A DNA stretch of 64,000 nt from Vitellaria paradoxa (lineage: Eukaryota; Streptophyta; Magnoliopsida; Ericales; Sapotaceae), in assembly GCA_019916065.1 (NCBI GenBank), contig CM034233.1:13991009-14055008 (forward strand), written 5' to 3'. Numbering within the stretch: the stretch's first letter is position 1; each line of letters opens with the position of its first letter. The notes beneath the pieces are model-generated. The model was not told the origin of the DNA, did no database searches, and saw nothing but the letters and a program-made list of their open reading frames with translations. Position numbers and translations under genes: made by a program. Of this stretch, positions 1 through 11,542 are shown in pieces.

Positions 1-97
1 TATTTTACATTTTATCTTGACAACCCACCGAAGGTTGCTTTGTTATGATAATTTAATAAGTAAGCTTAAATTTCGCGTTCAAGTTCAATCCGTTTAT

Positions 98-780
98 TGA
101 TGAACGAGCTTAGTCCGTAAACTTAAATTTAGCGTTCAAGTTTAATTTGTTTATTGATGAACAAATGAACGAGCGTAGTCCAAGTCATGTTTGGAAATTG
201 AAGGTTTTATTGATGAACGGGTCTAGTCTAAGCCATGTTTAGAACTTGAAAGTCAAATTTTTAAGACTCATTTGATACGCTATTATTTTTTCTTCTTTTT
301 TGTTTATATTTAATTATGTATGTTTCTTTTTTTTTTCTTTTTATTGATGAACGAGCTTAGTCCATAAACTTAAATTTAGCGTTCAAGTTTAATTTGTTTA
401 CTGATGAACAAATGAACGAGCGTACTCCAAGTCATTGTTTGGAACTTGAAAGTTTTATTGATGAACGGGTCTAGTCTAAGCCATGTTTGGAACTTGAAAG
501 TCAAAATTTTAAGACTCATTTGATACGCTGTTGTTTTTTCTTTTTCTTCTTTTTTATTTTTATTTAATTATGTATGTTTTTTATTTTTTTTCTTTTTATT
601 AATGAAAGAGCTTAGTCCGTAAACTTAAATTTATTGTTCAAGTTTAATTTGTTTATTGATGAATAAATGAACGAGCGTACTCCAAGTCATGTTTGGAACT
701 TGAAAGTTTTATTGATGAACGGGTCTAGTCTTATGTTTGGAACTTAAAAGTCAAAATTTTAGGACTCATTTAATGTATTT
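98..780. repeat. Three tandem ~250-bp subunits
   Basis: Subunits start near 98, 343 and 599. Each carries ATTGATGAACGAGCTTAGTCC-like, TTTGGAACTTGAAAG and TTAAGACTCATTTGATA-like blocks followed by a T-rich spacer. The counterpart at ~12646-13060 has two subunits, so copy number changed after the large duplication. Confidence 0.75.
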
Positions 781-2285
781 TAATAAAATTATCAAATTTA
801 TTAGTTTCTTAAACAAATAACTGAATTTAATAAAATATATTAAATATTAATTTAATTTATTTTAACTAATTATTAATTTAACTGATTAAATTATATTGTT
901 TTAATAATATTATTTATTAAAAAATTAATTTAATAAATGAAAAATATATTAAAATATATTCAATTATTAAAAATAATTTAATAAAATATATTTTATATTA
1001 ATTAAATTAATTTTATAATTAATTTAATTTAGTTTGATTAATTTAATTTAATTTATTATTTATTAAATATATTTCATAATATAATTTAATAAATATAATA
1101 TATATATAAAATACAATTTAATTATATTATCTATTAAAAATAAGCAAATAAAATATATTTCACATTAAATAATTTAGTTATTATATTTAAAAAAATAATT
1201 TAATAAAATATGAAATATAATAATTTGGTTAATTAAATTAATTAAATTAATAATTTAATTTATTTATATTATATTATTTATTAAAATAATTTTAAATAAA
1301 ATATTTAAATAAAATAAGCACGTGTTATTCGTAAACAACAAGAAATTATTTGTAGTACTAATTTAAGGAAATATTTTTTATATCTACAAATTGACTTGGG
1401 AAATATATATATATAATTTAGTAGTGCATTATTTTTAATATTTTAATAAACTACTGCAATGTTATAAATAAATTTTAAATTTATTGAATTAAATTGTTTA
1501 ATAGATCAAATAAAAATTTTTTATTATGAAAAATAATAATTGAAAGAATAATTACTAACATAAAAGTGATTAAATAAATATAAATAAACTATTCAATTTT
1601 TAAAATAAAAATATACCATAACACAAATATATTATATTTTCAATGTATTTTATTTAACTACTTGTTTGCACACTAATTGAGTTGACAATGTACCTATGGT
1701 ACTTAATTGATGTTCATAAAAAATTTTTTCTTTTTTTTTTTCGAAAAATTTGCAATCAATAATTTTAAATTGTGCAAAGGCGACTAATTTTGAGAATTGT
1801 GCCAAAGATTTTTTCCCATAGCATGATTCATTTAGAAATATTCAACAATTAAAAGAAAGATCTAATGTATGCAATGTTCAAGTTAAGCTTATTTTCCAAT
1901 GCCTATTTGACAACATTATATTTAACGTTTGTTTGGCGTGCTGGAAATGTAAAGAAATTTGGGAAAATTTCTGAAAACTTCTAATTCATTGTTTTGATAA
2001 TTATTAAATCACACTCAATAATTTTTTTTTTCAAACACGCCTAACTCAAAACTTGTCGTTATTTTATATTATTATTTGATAAATGAGACAAGATAAAGTT
2101 AAACAATAGTAAATTCACGAACAAAAAATAAAATAAAAGTAGTCGATGCATAGTTAATTAATTAATTTTAAATTATATTATTTTGCACATTTATTAATAA
2201 TTTAACATAATATTTATTATAAGTTAATTTTAGAAAAATATATTTTGTTATAGCTTTATGATTTCTTATTATCCAATCAAATAAA

Positions 2286-2722
2286 AAGTATGGGTCTGTT
2301 TGACATAATAAAAAACTTTGAAAATTATTAAAAATTTCTGAAAATCTCTAAAACTCTCTAATATATTTTGTACTCATCGTATTTCGTAAAATTTTCATAA
2401 ATTTATAAATATCTACATATTCCAATAAATTTTTTTTATAAATCTCAATAACATTTCACAAACTCCAATAACTTTTTTATAAATCTCAAAAACTTTTTAA
2501 CTACTTTCAATAAACTCTGACATAAAACCATTTCGATGATATTAAAAAAATAGTTCGGATGGTTTCACTCTCTAAAAAGCTGATGCAAAAAGTAAAAAAA
2601 TTTCATTATTCATCTTTGAAAAACGTAATTTGGTAGTTGTGCGTCAAATGCAAAAAAAATTTTCAAACCACATTTTTTACTATTTTTCATTATTTTTCGT
2701 TGCACCAAATAGATCCTATATA
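2286..2722. mobile_element. MITE-like element inside the left large repeat
   Basis: An AT-rich, non-coding ~435-bp segment starts ATGGGTCTGTTTGACATAAT and ends in the degenerate inverse TTGCACCAAATAGATCCTAT. The terminal inverted repeat is imperfect. The same segment sits at the equivalent place in the right large repeat (about 14629-15073), where the end reads GCGCCAAACAGATCCTAT. The insertion therefore predates the duplication. Confidence 0.5.
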
Positions 2723-3083
2723 TATATCACTATAATTGAAACTCTATCTATCATAAAACTCTCAAATTGTTATTATTTTGGATAAATTATATTGGTTATC
2801 TACGGAATTTGATAAAAATATGTAAATATGTCTGTGAAGTCTAAAATTACATTTACTATCCTTATATTTTAAATTTTGTTACAAAATTTTCCTTAGCATT
2901 AATGTTTCATAAGGAGAGCTATGTATAGATGAACTCAAGAGATCACTATTTAATCACAAAAATTAAATAAAACATTAAAACTACATTGAACAGTTATGTC
3001 AACATTAGTTCATCACTAGGGCACTCTGAATATGATTTAGAAAGATTTGATTATTTTAAGATTCTCAAATAAATCTAAATTGA

Positions 3084-4232
3084 TTTGATAATCCTGCATA
3101 TGGCAGTGCTCAGCATTTTTGTTCCATCAACAATTGATAATGGTAGAGGTTCAGTTTCTTTTATTTTCACACTTGCCTTTTTAGCTACCTCAGCACTTAA
3201 GAAATTATGGGTACTTTCTGAGTCTATCAAGATTATGATTAGTTTCTTCTTTACATTACCCTTCACCCTCATGGTTTTATAGGAGATCGAACTAGCGATG
3301 GCATTTAGAGAGATCTGCAGCTCTTTCTTAGGCGTCTGCTTTTCATTTTCTTCCTCTTCTCCTTCAAAAATTTGTTCATATTCCTCTCATTCTCCGTCCA
3401 TAGCATACAATTGTTTCTTGCTGCACACATGGCCTCTTATATACTGCACATTATATTTAAAGCATAGCTCTTTAGCCCTTTTATTTTCTAAATCTTTGGG
3501 TAGCTATTTCTTGATCTGGCTTCCACTGCTCACAGTTAGGTTGTTCACCAAATGTACCTCTTGTTTAGGCCACATCCTCGATTTCTTAGTAATTGCCTCA
3601 ATGCTAAACTCCTACAACTTTGCCAACCCTATGGCATTAATGATAGAGGTTGGTTTGAACATTAATACCCCTGGTCGGATCTCCTCTTTGAGTCTACTTA
3701 TAAAACAACTATCAAAAAAAGACTCTGGCAGGTTCTGGGTTTGATTTGCTAAAATCTCAAACCTTTCTTGATAAGCCTTTACAGTGGTAGTTTGCCTCAA
3801 TTTTGTTAATTCTCCCATGGCATCCTCATAAGAACTTAGGCCAAATCTTGACAATAATCCTTGCTTAAACAGTTCCCAAGTGATGTGGTTATGGCACTTT
3901 TCAAACCATTGGAACCACTGTAAGGATGAGTCCTCTAAGTGTAGTGCTGCCAGCTTCACCTTATCTCCATTATTCACTGAATTGAACTCAAAGAATCTCT
4001 CACATTTATACAGCCACCCACTAGGATTTTCACCATAGAATCGAGGGAATTCAACCCTTGCAAACTTTGGATATAAAGGAGATGAGTTATGAGGACTCGC
4101 TGACCTTAAGGGATATTCACCTAAGGCCTGGAAGCTTGGTTGATCAGGCTTTGAAGGCACTTGTTGTAGCCTTGAACCTCCACTTTCCTCTTGGTGTGAC
4201 ATCTTATACATATGTCTTGCTATCTGGTCATG
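3084..4232 (-). pseudogene. Old Ty3/gypsy gag-protease remnant, downstream half
   Basis: On the minus strand 4211-3612 is open for 199 codons with a retrotransposon gag (capsid) domain, recognisable from the segments FPRFYGENPSGWLYKCERFF, LHLEDSSLQWFQWFE and YQERFEILANQT. Beyond a stop, the same element continues with a degenerate zinc knuckle (CFKYN...GHVC, about 3455-3425; the second Cys is replaced) and a protease-like piece at 3272-3075 in which the DSG catalytic triplet reads DSE. The element breaks off near 3090, where the large repeat begins; reverse transcriptase, integrase and the 3' LTR are absent. The N-terminal part of the same gag lies at 11326-11494, split off by the younger element. 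Confidence 0.85.
4228..4232. repeat. Target-site duplication TCATG (left)
   Basis: TCATG directly precedes the 5' LTR and recurs directly after the 3' LTR at 11326-11330. Removing the element and one copy of TCATG rejoins the minus-strand gag frame of the older element. Confidence 0.95.
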
Positions 4233-5004
4233 TGATGAAGAAGCTCCATCATTACCAAGCTATCAATGACCCATAACAAGGGCCAAAGCAAAGGAGCTCC
4301 AAAGTTTGATCATAGGAGCCTTTGGCCAAGAAGAAGCAATCGGCCAAGGAGAAGAATCCAAATGCATGGTTCTTTGCCAAGTGGATGAAGGGAATTGCCA
4401 AGTGGAGATAAATTGAAAGCTACATGGCAGCCACATGAAGATCTCCTATTTAGCCAAGAGAGAGAGATTTGACACATGGCGAATTTGTATTGAAGTAAAT
4501 GATTGGCAAAGCATCAAATCTGCCATATTAAGAGTCGTGCCTATTTTTGTCTTTGTTTGTTTTATATTTATTACTATATTTAATGAGTATTGGTACATGT
4601 GGCGCAGCTATTGTCACAAATTGGAGTTATGAGGGTGTTTTGTACTTATTGCTATATTTACGTGAGCCTCTTGGTCTTTCCTATTCTTGGAAGGCTAGAG
4701 ATATATAATGTATGCTGAACTAAAGGTTTAGAAGTAAATGAACAATCAGATTTTCTTTTGGTTTCAAATCCAATTGTGAGTATTTTCTTCCTTGCTTTTT
4801 AAAAGAACTAGGACAAAGACAATCTAGCCATTTGTCTATTTTATCTTTGATAATCAAGTTGCCTTAGGATCTAATTTCTATTGTGATTTGATTCCTCGGC
4901 TTTCCTTATTCGGATCCGGTTAGTGCCTCTCCACGGGTTGGGGTTGTGTTAATTAATTGAAGAAGATAACCTTGTTGTGGTGATTCTAAAGATCCTTTTC
5001 ATCA
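4233..5004 (+). repeat. 5' LTR of the young gypsy element
   Basis: This LTR is 772 bp, starting TGATGAAG and ending CTTTTCATCA, so the termini form a TGATGAA/TTCATCA inverted repeat. TATATAA at 4702-4708 is a candidate TATA box for the genomic transcript. Its first ~180 bp match the region that encodes the C-terminus of pol in the 3' LTR. Confidence 0.95.
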
Positions 5005-5006
5005 TT

Positions 5007-5018
5007 TGGTATCAGAGC
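5007..5018 (+). other. Primer-binding site (initiator tRNA-Met type)
   Basis: TGGTATCAGAGC lies two bases after the 5' LTR. It is the usual complement of the 3' end of plant initiator tRNA-Met, used to prime minus-strand cDNA. Confidence 0.9.
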
Positions 5019-5772
5019 TTGATTATCCTAACAAGGTAGTGTTTTTCCAAACCAACTCTTCATCTTCTATTTTCTTTTTTTTTTTTTCTCTTCCTTGTGA
5101 ACTTCGTTCTCTCTTTAAGACATTTGGCCAACATTCTGCCCGAAACCATTATAGAGTTGATGGATTGAATGATAGAGTTCTGAACCGAGTTTATTTAAAA
5201 AAAAAAAAAAAAAAGAGGAAAGAATACGAACCGGCACATTTCAGTTCATCCATCAAAACAGCCCAGAAATTTCTCAAATTTTACCATCTTTTTACTCGTA
5301 TCATAATACCATATTTCACCAATTTTTATCCCGAAATTCATTTATTTGATTGGTGAACTAAGTTTGAACCGAATTGGGCTCTAGCCTTGAAACGTCTTGC
5401 AAAAACAGTGAGCAATCTGCATTTGAGCTTGTATCAACAAATTGGGTGAGTTTCAATTTTGGTTTTCAAGAGTTTTACATTTGTACTTCATTGTCCTCTA
5501 AGTTGGGATTATCTCTCATTGGGTTCTAGTGTCATCTTCTTCTTCTTTCTCACAAATCTGTCTTGCCTAGTCATTTTGATTTTCATTGATATATTTTCCA
5601 ATTGGTTAGAAAGTCAATCTACCCTAGTTCTTGAAAAGTAGGCAAAAGGAAGAGAATTGAGAGGTAAAAGACATGAGAGTGAGAACATTAGAGAGAAAAG
5701 CCAAAACTTGAGTGAAACACTTGAGAGGGTGAGCCATTTTCTACTAACATTTTCTTTCTTGCAGCATTGAAC
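5019..5772 (+). other. Untranslated leader of the young gypsy element
   Basis: About 750 bp between the primer site and the gag ATG. It contains a T-run near 5073-5088 and a run of 16 or more A at ~5199-5214. No supported coding region was seen. Confidence 0.7.
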
Positions 5773-7693
5773 ATGTCAAAAGAACAAGAAACCAGTGGTA
5801 GTGGTGTTGAGGAAGCAAATAGGGATGACCGTATGTTGATAGAAGCTTTAAGACAACAAATGGATAGAAATAATTTTGTGATGACCACCTTGCTAGATCG
5901 AATTGAAAGGTTGGAAGCAAAGGATAGAGAGGAAATTAGGGATAATGGAAGTAAAGAAAAGTCACAAATTGGGGAAGAAAGTGAAAGAAGGAGGAAAGGT
6001 GGAATACTTAGGATGGGAGCCAACCAACATGTGGGCAGAAATGAGGGATGGAGAATTGAGGAAGTTGGGGATGAAGAACTTAATGGGAATGAATGGGGAA
6101 ATGAGTATGATGAAGAAGGGTATGAATTCAACCTCCACAATCCGAGAGGTAGGGGATTTCGGCCACCTAGAGGAAGAGGATTTGGTGGAAGAAGGGGAGG
6201 TAGGAATTATAGGAATTGGGACTATGGAATTGGGAAAGGAGCTGAAGGAAGAATTGATTCACATGTGGGTAGTATCAAAATGAAGATTCCTTCCTTCCAT
6301 GGAAAGGAAAATCCAGATTTGTATTTGGAGTGGGAAAGGTAAGTTGAACTTATTTTTGAGTGCCACAACTATTCGGAAGAAAAGAAAGTTAAGCTTGCGG
6401 CTGTGGAGTTCAAAGACTATGCTATAGTGTGGTGGGATCAATTGTTGGTTAGGAGGAGAAATCTTGGCCTTAGACCTATTGCTACTTGGGAGACCATGAA
6501 AGAAAACATGAGGGAGGTTTGTTCCACAATATTATTTTAAGGAGCTTCATCAAAGGTTGCAAAGATTGTCTCAAGGGGGTAGAAGTGTGGAAGAGTATTT
6601 CAAGGCCATGGAAGTGGCATTGGCAATGACACAATTGGAGGAACCAGTGGAAGCCACTATGGCTAAGTTCATGGCTGGTTTGAACATGGAAATAGCTCAC
6701 GTGGTGGAATTGCACTCTTATAATACTCTAACCGAAATGGTACACATAGCCATTAATGTAGAAAAGCAAATGAAAATGAAGAGGTCCCTGAAGTATGGAA
6801 GTGGGCCGTATGTTTCAACCACAAAAAGTCCATGGAGACCAAGTGTTGGTAAGCTAGAAAAGAATGAGAAGGAGATAGCAAAACAAAAAAAAAAAAAAGA
6901 ATGGAAAGGAAAAGGAAATGTGGAAGAAAAAGAAAAGAAGGGAGGTCCTACTAGGGCTAGAGAAGTGAAGTGTTTCAAGTGTCTGGGGCATGGGCATTAT
7001 GCAAATCAATGTCCAAACCAAAGGGTGATGTTTATGAGGGAAGATGGAGGAATAGAGAGTGGAGATGAAGATGAGGAAGAAGAGACACCAAATCTGGCCG
7101 AAAGTGATGAAGAAAAGGAATTGGAAATGGGTGAGCAAGATCCTATGGTTGGGTTATCTTATGCAATGGTTTCCATGAGGGCTTTGAGTACACAAGTGAG
7201 TTTGGAAGATGGGAATGCAATTCAAAGAGAGAATATCTTCTACACAAGATGTGTTGTGAATGACAAACTGTGTAGTATGATAATTGATAGTGGTAGTTGT
7301 TGTAATGTGGTGAGCTCTCATCTTGTGAACAAGTTGGGATTGGTGTGTAGGAAGCATCCAAGGCCGTATGGACTACAATGGTTGAATGAGTGCAATAAAT
7401 TGAAAGTGACCGAGCAGGTTGTGGTTCCATTCACCATAGAGAAGTATAAGGATGAGGTATTGTGTGATGTTGTGCCTATGGTTGCTACTCATATCTTGTT
7501 AGGGCGTCCTTGGCAATATGATAGGAATGTGACACATGATGGAAGGACGAACAAGTATACTTTGGTGAAGGATGGCCGAACTTACACCCTAAACCCTTTG
7601 AGTCCTACTCAAGCTCATGAAGACCAAGTGAGGATTATGAGAGCAATTGAGGGAAAATCAGGTAAGGTAGAGAATGATACAAAAAAAAGATGA
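5773..7693 (+). pseudogene. gag-protease of the young gypsy element, disrupted
   Basis: The first ATG of the frame is at 5773. Residues 1-190 hold a coiled-coil-like N-terminus, a Gly/Arg-rich stretch (GRGFRPPRGRGFGGRRGG) and the start of the capsid domain (KMKIPSFHG...YLEWER). A TAA at 6340-6342 then interrupts the frame, which continues recognisably to ~6500 (ECHNYSEEKKVKLAAVEF). Near 6508-6516 the frame shifts and the downstream part is open from there to TGA 7691-7693. This part has the CCHC zinc knuckle (CFKCLGHGHYANQC, 6971-7012) and an aspartic protease with active-site IIDSGS (DSG at 7286-7294) and a C-terminal ILLGRPW motif. Gag would package RNA and protease would process the polyprotein; with both lesions no full-length Gag is expected. 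The stop overlaps the next start as ATGA. Confidence 0.9.
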
Positions 7694-10600
7694 GGGAAAA
7701 GAGAGGAAAGGAAAGAGTGAAGAGAGAAAAAGAGAAAAAAGAGAGGACAAAAGAAATGAGAGAACAATCTGGTCCAAAAGAAAATGAGGAAGAGAGAATG
7801 GCATTGTTTGTGGGAAAAAGAGAAATCAAAGAGGTTTTGCATGATATGAGACCTTTATACCTTCTTATGTATAAAGAGTCTTTGTTTTCTAATTCTAACC
7901 TTGACTTTTCTCTCCCTAGTGTCGCTACTTCTCTTTTGCAGGAATATGAGGATGTTTTTCCTGAGGAGGTGCCACCTGGTTTACCACCATTGAGGGGGAT
8001 TGAGCATCAAATTGATTTTGTGCCTGGAACTCAAATTCCAAACCGACCGGCTTATAGGAGCAATCCTGAGGAGACTAAAGAGCTTCAGAAGCAAGTAGAG
8101 GAATTGTTGGCCAAGGGGTATGTGAAGAAGAGCATGAGTCTATGTGCCGTACACGTGCTTTTGGTGCCAAAGAAGGATGGGACATTCAGAATGTGTGTTG
8201 ATTGCCGTGCTATCAACAAAATCACGGTAAAATACAGGTATCCCATTCTTAGACTAGATGACATGCTTGATGAACTTCATGGTGCTTGCATATTTTCCAA
8301 AATTGATCTCAAGAGTGGTTATCATCAAATTAGAATGAAAATAGGTGATGAATGGAAGACTGCATTTAAGACGAAGTATGGTCTTTATGAGTGGCTTGTG
8401 ATGCCTTTTGGGCTCACGAATGCACCTAGTACCTTCATGAGATTGATGAACCATGTGTTGAGGGCTTTTATTGGGAAATTTGTTGTTGTCTACTTTGATG
8501 ATATTCTGGTTTATAGCAAAAGCATGCATGACCATTTACAACATTTAAGAAGTGTGTTTGATGTTTTGAGAAAAGAAAAGTTGTATGCTAATTTCAAAAA
8601 GTGTTGCTTTTGCATGGAAAAACTTGTGTTCCTTGGATTTGTTATTAGTGGAAAAGGAATTGAAGTGGATCAAGAAAAGGTGAAAGCTATTAGGGAATGG
8701 CCGATACCTTCCAATGTGAGTGAGGTGAGAAGTTTTCATGGGCTTGCTAGCTTTTATCGTAGGTTTGTACCTAACTTTAGTAGCTTAGCCGCTCCTTTGA
8801 ATGAATTGGTGAAAAAGAATGTTCCATTTGTATGGAGTGATGAACATGATAATGCATTTAACATGTTAAAAACAAAGTTGTGTTCAGCACCCTTACTTGT
8901 ATTGCCCGATTTTACCAAAGCTTTTGAAATTGAATGTGATGCCTCCGGGAAAGGGATTGGCTCTGTTTTGATACAGGAGAGAAAGCCCATTGCATATTTT
9001 AGTGAGAAACTAAACAGGGCAGCCTTGAACTACTCAACATATGACAAGGAACTATATGCATTGGTGAGGGCTTTGGAGACATGGCAGCACTACTTGTGGC
9101 CAAGGGAGTTTATCATTCACACCGATCATCAGTCTTTGCGGCATCTTAAGGGCCAAGGGAAGCTAAACAAGAGGCATGCTAGATGGATCGAGTTCATTGA
9201 GTCATTCCCATATGTGGTGCAATACAAACAAAGTAAAGAGAACATTGTGGCTGATGCACTCTCAAGAAGGTATAATCTCCTTAACACACTTGATTCTAAA
9301 TTACTTGGATTTGAATATGTTAAGGAATTATATGAGCATGGTTCTGATTTTTCACAAGTGTATGCGGCATGTGAGAACATTGTATTTCAAAAATATTTTA
9401 GGCATGATGGATATTTGTTTAGGGAAAACAGATTGTGTGTGCCCAAAAGTTCTTTGAGGGATTTGCTTGTACATGAAAGTCATTGTGGTGGTCTTATGGG
9501 GCATTTTGGGGTTGCTAAAACTCTTGATGTACTTAAGGAACATTTCTTTTGGCCCCATATGCAAAGGGATGTTGAGAAATTTTGTGCTAAATGTGAAACT
9601 TGCAAAAGAGCCAAGTCTAAGGTGATGCTTCATGGGCTATACACACCATTGCCTGTACCTAAGCATCCTTGGGTTGATTTGTCTATGGACTTTATTTTGG
9701 GGTTGCCTAGGTCACCAAGGGGACATGATTCCATTTTTGTGGTAGTTGATAGATTTTCCAAGATGGCTCATTTTATCCCATGCAATAAAACTGATGATGC
9801 TACTTATGTAGCCAATTTGTTCTTTAGGGATATTGTTAGATTGCATGGCATTCCCAAAACTATTGTTAGTGATAGGGATGTGAAATTCTTGAGTCATTTT
9901 TGGAGAGTGCTTTGGGGAAAATTGAGAACAAAATTGTTGTTTTCTACTACTTGCCATCCCCAAACTGATGGACAAACCGAAGTCTTGAATAGGTCTTTGT
10001 CTACACTCTTGCGAGCTTTTGTTAAGAGAAATTTAAAGTCTTGGGAGAAATGCATACCTTATGTTGAATTTGCATATAATAGGGTTGTGCATTCATCTAG
10101 TGGGTATTCACCTTTTCAGATTGTATATGGCTTCAACCCACTCACTCCTTTGGACTTGTCACCTTTGCCTATTGAACACATCGTTTCTCTTAATGGTAAG
10201 AATAAGGCAGAATTTGTGAAGAAAATGCATGCACAAGCTAGGTTGCATATTGAAAAGAAAAATCTATCATATGCATCACATGCTAACAAAGGCCAGAAGG
10301 CAATTGTGTTTGAATCAGGTGACTTAGTGTGGGTGCACTTGAGGAAGGAAAGGTTTCCTCAACAAAGGAAATCAAAGTTACAACCTAGAGAAGATGGGCC
10401 TTTTAGAGTCTTGGAACGCATTAATCCTAATGCCTGCAAGATCGAATTGCCAAGTGAGTATGGTGTGAGTAATACTTTTAATGTCATTGATCTTTCTCCC
10501 TATTTTGATGCAGGACCAAATTCGAGGTCGAATTTTTCTCAAGAGGGAGGGGATGATGAAGAAGCTCCATCATTACCAAGCTATCAAGGACCCATAACAA

Positions 10601-10737
10601 GGGCCAAAGCAAAGGAGCTCCAAAGTTTGATCATAGGAGCCTTTGGCCAAGAAGAAGCAATCGGCCAAGGAGAAGAATCCAAATGCATGGTTCTTTGCCA
10701 AGTGGATGAAGGGAATTGCCAAGTGAAGATAAATTGA
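7690..10737 (+). CDS. Pol polyprotein: reverse transcriptase, RNase H, integrase
   Basis: This is an uninterrupted 1015-codon frame. A charged Lys/Glu-rich linker (1-55) leads to RT (about 130-300) with [30 protein letters not shown] and the catalytic YFDD at 268-271. RNase H (about 410-525) has Asp417, Glu454, Asp479 and Asp522. The integrase zinc region has His598/His605 and Cys635/Cys638, the core has Asp667, Asp728 and Glu764 (35-residue D-E spacing), and a GPF module lies near 903. The last ~61 residues, including [13 protein letters not shown], are encoded inside the 3' LTR. The frame is -1 relative to gag-pro and starts with an ATG overlapping the gag-pro stop just after an A8 run, so either frameshifting or a one-base slip in the homopolymer separates the two. 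Catalytic residues look intact. Confidence 0.93.
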   Translation: MREKRGKERVKREKEKKERTKEMREQSGPKENEEERMALFVGKREIKEVLHDMRPLYLLMYKESLFSNSNLDFSLPSVATSLLQEYEDVFPEEVPPGLPPLRGIEHQIDFVPGTQIPNRPAYRSNPEETKELQKQVEELLAKGYVKKSMSLCAVHVLLVPKKDGTFRMCVDCRAINKITVKYRYPILRLDDMLDELHGACIFSKIDLKSGYHQIRMKIGDEWKTAFKTKYGLYEWLVMPFGLTNAPSTFMRLMNHVLRAFIGKFVVVYFDDILVYSKSMHDHLQHLRSVFDVLRKEKLYANFKKCCFCMEKLVFLGFVISGKGIEVDQEKVKAIREWPIPSNVSEVRSFHGLASFYRRFVPNFSSLAAPLNELVKKNVPFVWSDEHDNAFNMLKTKLCSAPLLVLPDFTKAFEIECDASGKGIGSVLIQERKPIAYFSEKLNRAALNYSTYDKELYALVRALETWQHYLWPREFIIHTDHQSLRHLKGQGKLNKRHARWIEFIESFPYVVQYKQSKENIVADALSRRYNLLNTLDSKLLGFEYVKELYEHGSDFSQVYAACENIVFQKYFRHDGYLFRENRLCVPKSSLRDLLVHESHCGGLMGHFGVAKTLDVLKEHFFWPHMQRDVEKFCAKCETCKRAKSKVMLHGLYTPLPVPKHPWVDLSMDFILGLPRSPRGHDSIFVVVDRFSKMAHFIPCNKTDDATYVANLFFRDIVRLHGIPKTIVSDRDVKFLSHFWRVLWGKLRTKLLFSTTCHPQTDGQTEVLNRSLSTLLRAFVKRNLKSWEKCIPYVEFAYNRVVHSSSGYSPFQIVYGFNPLTPLDLSPLPIEHIVSLNGKNKAEFVKKMHAQARLHIEKKNLSYASHANKGQKAIVFESGDLVWVHLRKERFPQQRKSKLQPREDGPFRVLERINPNACKIELPSEYGVSNTFNVIDLSPYFDAGPNSRSNFSQEGGDDEEAPSLPSYQGPITRAKAKELQSLIIGAFGQEEAIGQGEESKCMVLCQVDEGNCQVKIN
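10541..10553 (+). other. Polypurine tract
   Basis: AAGAGGGAGGGGA directly precedes the 3' LTR. It is the expected primer for plus-strand cDNA synthesis and at the same time lies within the pol reading frame. Confidence 0.9.
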
Positions 10738-11325
10738 AAGCTACATGGCAGCCACATGAAGATCTCCTATTTAGCCAAGAGAGAGAGATTTGACACATGG
10801 CGAATTTGTATTGAAGTAAATGATTGGCAAAGCATCAAATCTGCCATATTAAGAGTCGTGTCTATTTTTGTCTTTGTTTGTTTTATATTTATTACTATAT
10901 TTAATGAGTATTGGTACATGTGGCGCAGCTATTGTCACAAATTGGAGTTATGAGGGTGTTTTGTACTTATTGCTATATTTACGTGAGCCTCTTGGTCTTT
11001 CCTATTCTTGGAAGGCTAGAGATATATAATGTATGCTGAACTAAAGGTTTAGAAGTAAATGAACAATCAGATTTTCTTTTGGTTTCAAATCCAATTGTGA
11101 GTATTTTCTTCCTTGCTTCTTAAAAGAACTAGGACAAAGACAATCTGGCCATTTGTCTATTTTATCTTTGATAATCAAGTTGCTTTAGGATCTAATTTCT
11201 ATTGTGATTTGATTCCTCGGCTTTCCTTCTTCGGATCCGATTAGTGCCTCTCCACGGGTTGGGGTTGTGTTAATCAATTGAAGAAGATAACCTTATTGTG
11301 GTGATTCTAAAGATCCTTTTCATCA
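10554..11325 (+). repeat. 3' LTR of the young gypsy element
   Basis: 772 bp, near-identical to 4233-5004, with TATATAA at 11023-11029. It contains the end of pol, whose stop codon is at 10735-10737. TCATG follows at 11326-11330. Confidence 0.95.
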
Positions 11326-11542
11326 TCATGTTTCATACTCATAGTCACAACCATCTCCTTAATATCTCCCAATTCTCTAATGGATTTCTTGATCTCCCCA
11401 ATCCCTTAGAATTCTTCTCACTTCCTTTTTTTAGCAGTCGAAAGGCTTCATCAACCTTCTTAGCTTCCTGCGCTGCCCTAGTCTCGTTGGCCATGAAATC
11501 TACTCAGATAGCAGGCCAAGAATCTACTACTCTGATACCAAA
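11326..11542 (-). pseudogene. Old Ty3/gypsy: gag start and primer site, upstream half
   Basis: On the minus strand a primer site TGGTATCAGA (11540-11531) follows the LTR by two bases, and gag starts at ATG 11494 (MANETRAAQEAKKVDEAF). The frame is damaged within ~40 codons. Its last part reads VTMSMKH and continues, across the 7.1-kb young insertion, with DQIARHMYKMSHQ at 4230-4194. This is the other half of the remnant at 3084-4232. Confidence 0.85.

Larger units (their letters stand above)
1..3083. repeat. Left copy of a large direct repeat (non-coding)
   Basis: This very AT-rich stretch is repeated in the same orientation at 12552-15441, with clear similarity along nearly the whole length by eye. 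The shared start includes ACAACCCACCGAAGGTTGCT (about 22-41 here) and similarity stops at AAATTGA (3077-3083). Positions ~98-780 hold three degenerate ~250-bp tandem subunits that begin ATTGATGAACGAGCTTAGTCC or a close variant; the right copy has only two. No coding region was found. The left edge lies outside the window. It may be an LTR of a large decayed element or part of a segmental duplication; no TG...CA ends or primer site are visible at the inner edge. Confidence 0.8.
4233..11325 (+). mobile_element. Young full-length Ty3/gypsy LTR retrotransposon
   Basis: This is a 7093-bp element in the order LTR, tRNA primer site, gag-protease, RT-RNase H-integrase, polypurine tract, LTR, flanked by the 5-bp duplication TCATG. 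The LTRs are both 772 bp and differ at about 10 positions by eye (~1.3%). At commonly used plant substitution rates that implies insertion within roughly the last million years (inference). The order RT-RH-INT places it in Ty3/gypsy (Metaviridae). There is no classical chromodomain; the pol frame instead runs into the 3' LTR, as described for the centromeric CRM lineage, but lineage assignment needs a tree. Gag-pro is broken by a nonsense codon and a frameshift, so autonomous movement is unlikely although trans-mobilisation is conceivable. Confidence 0.95.

Noticed and set aside
3298..3744. 148-codon plus-strand frame
   Set aside because: It is the antisense shadow of the old minus-strand gag remnant and shows no domain of its own.
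4435..4632. 65-codon frame in the 5' LTR (also 10756-10953 in the 3' LTR)
   Set aside because: It appears in both LTRs because they are duplicates, and nothing suggests that it is translated.
5688..6140. 150-codon minus-strand Ser/Pro-rich frame
   Set aside because: It is antisense to the purine-rich gag of the young gypsy element.
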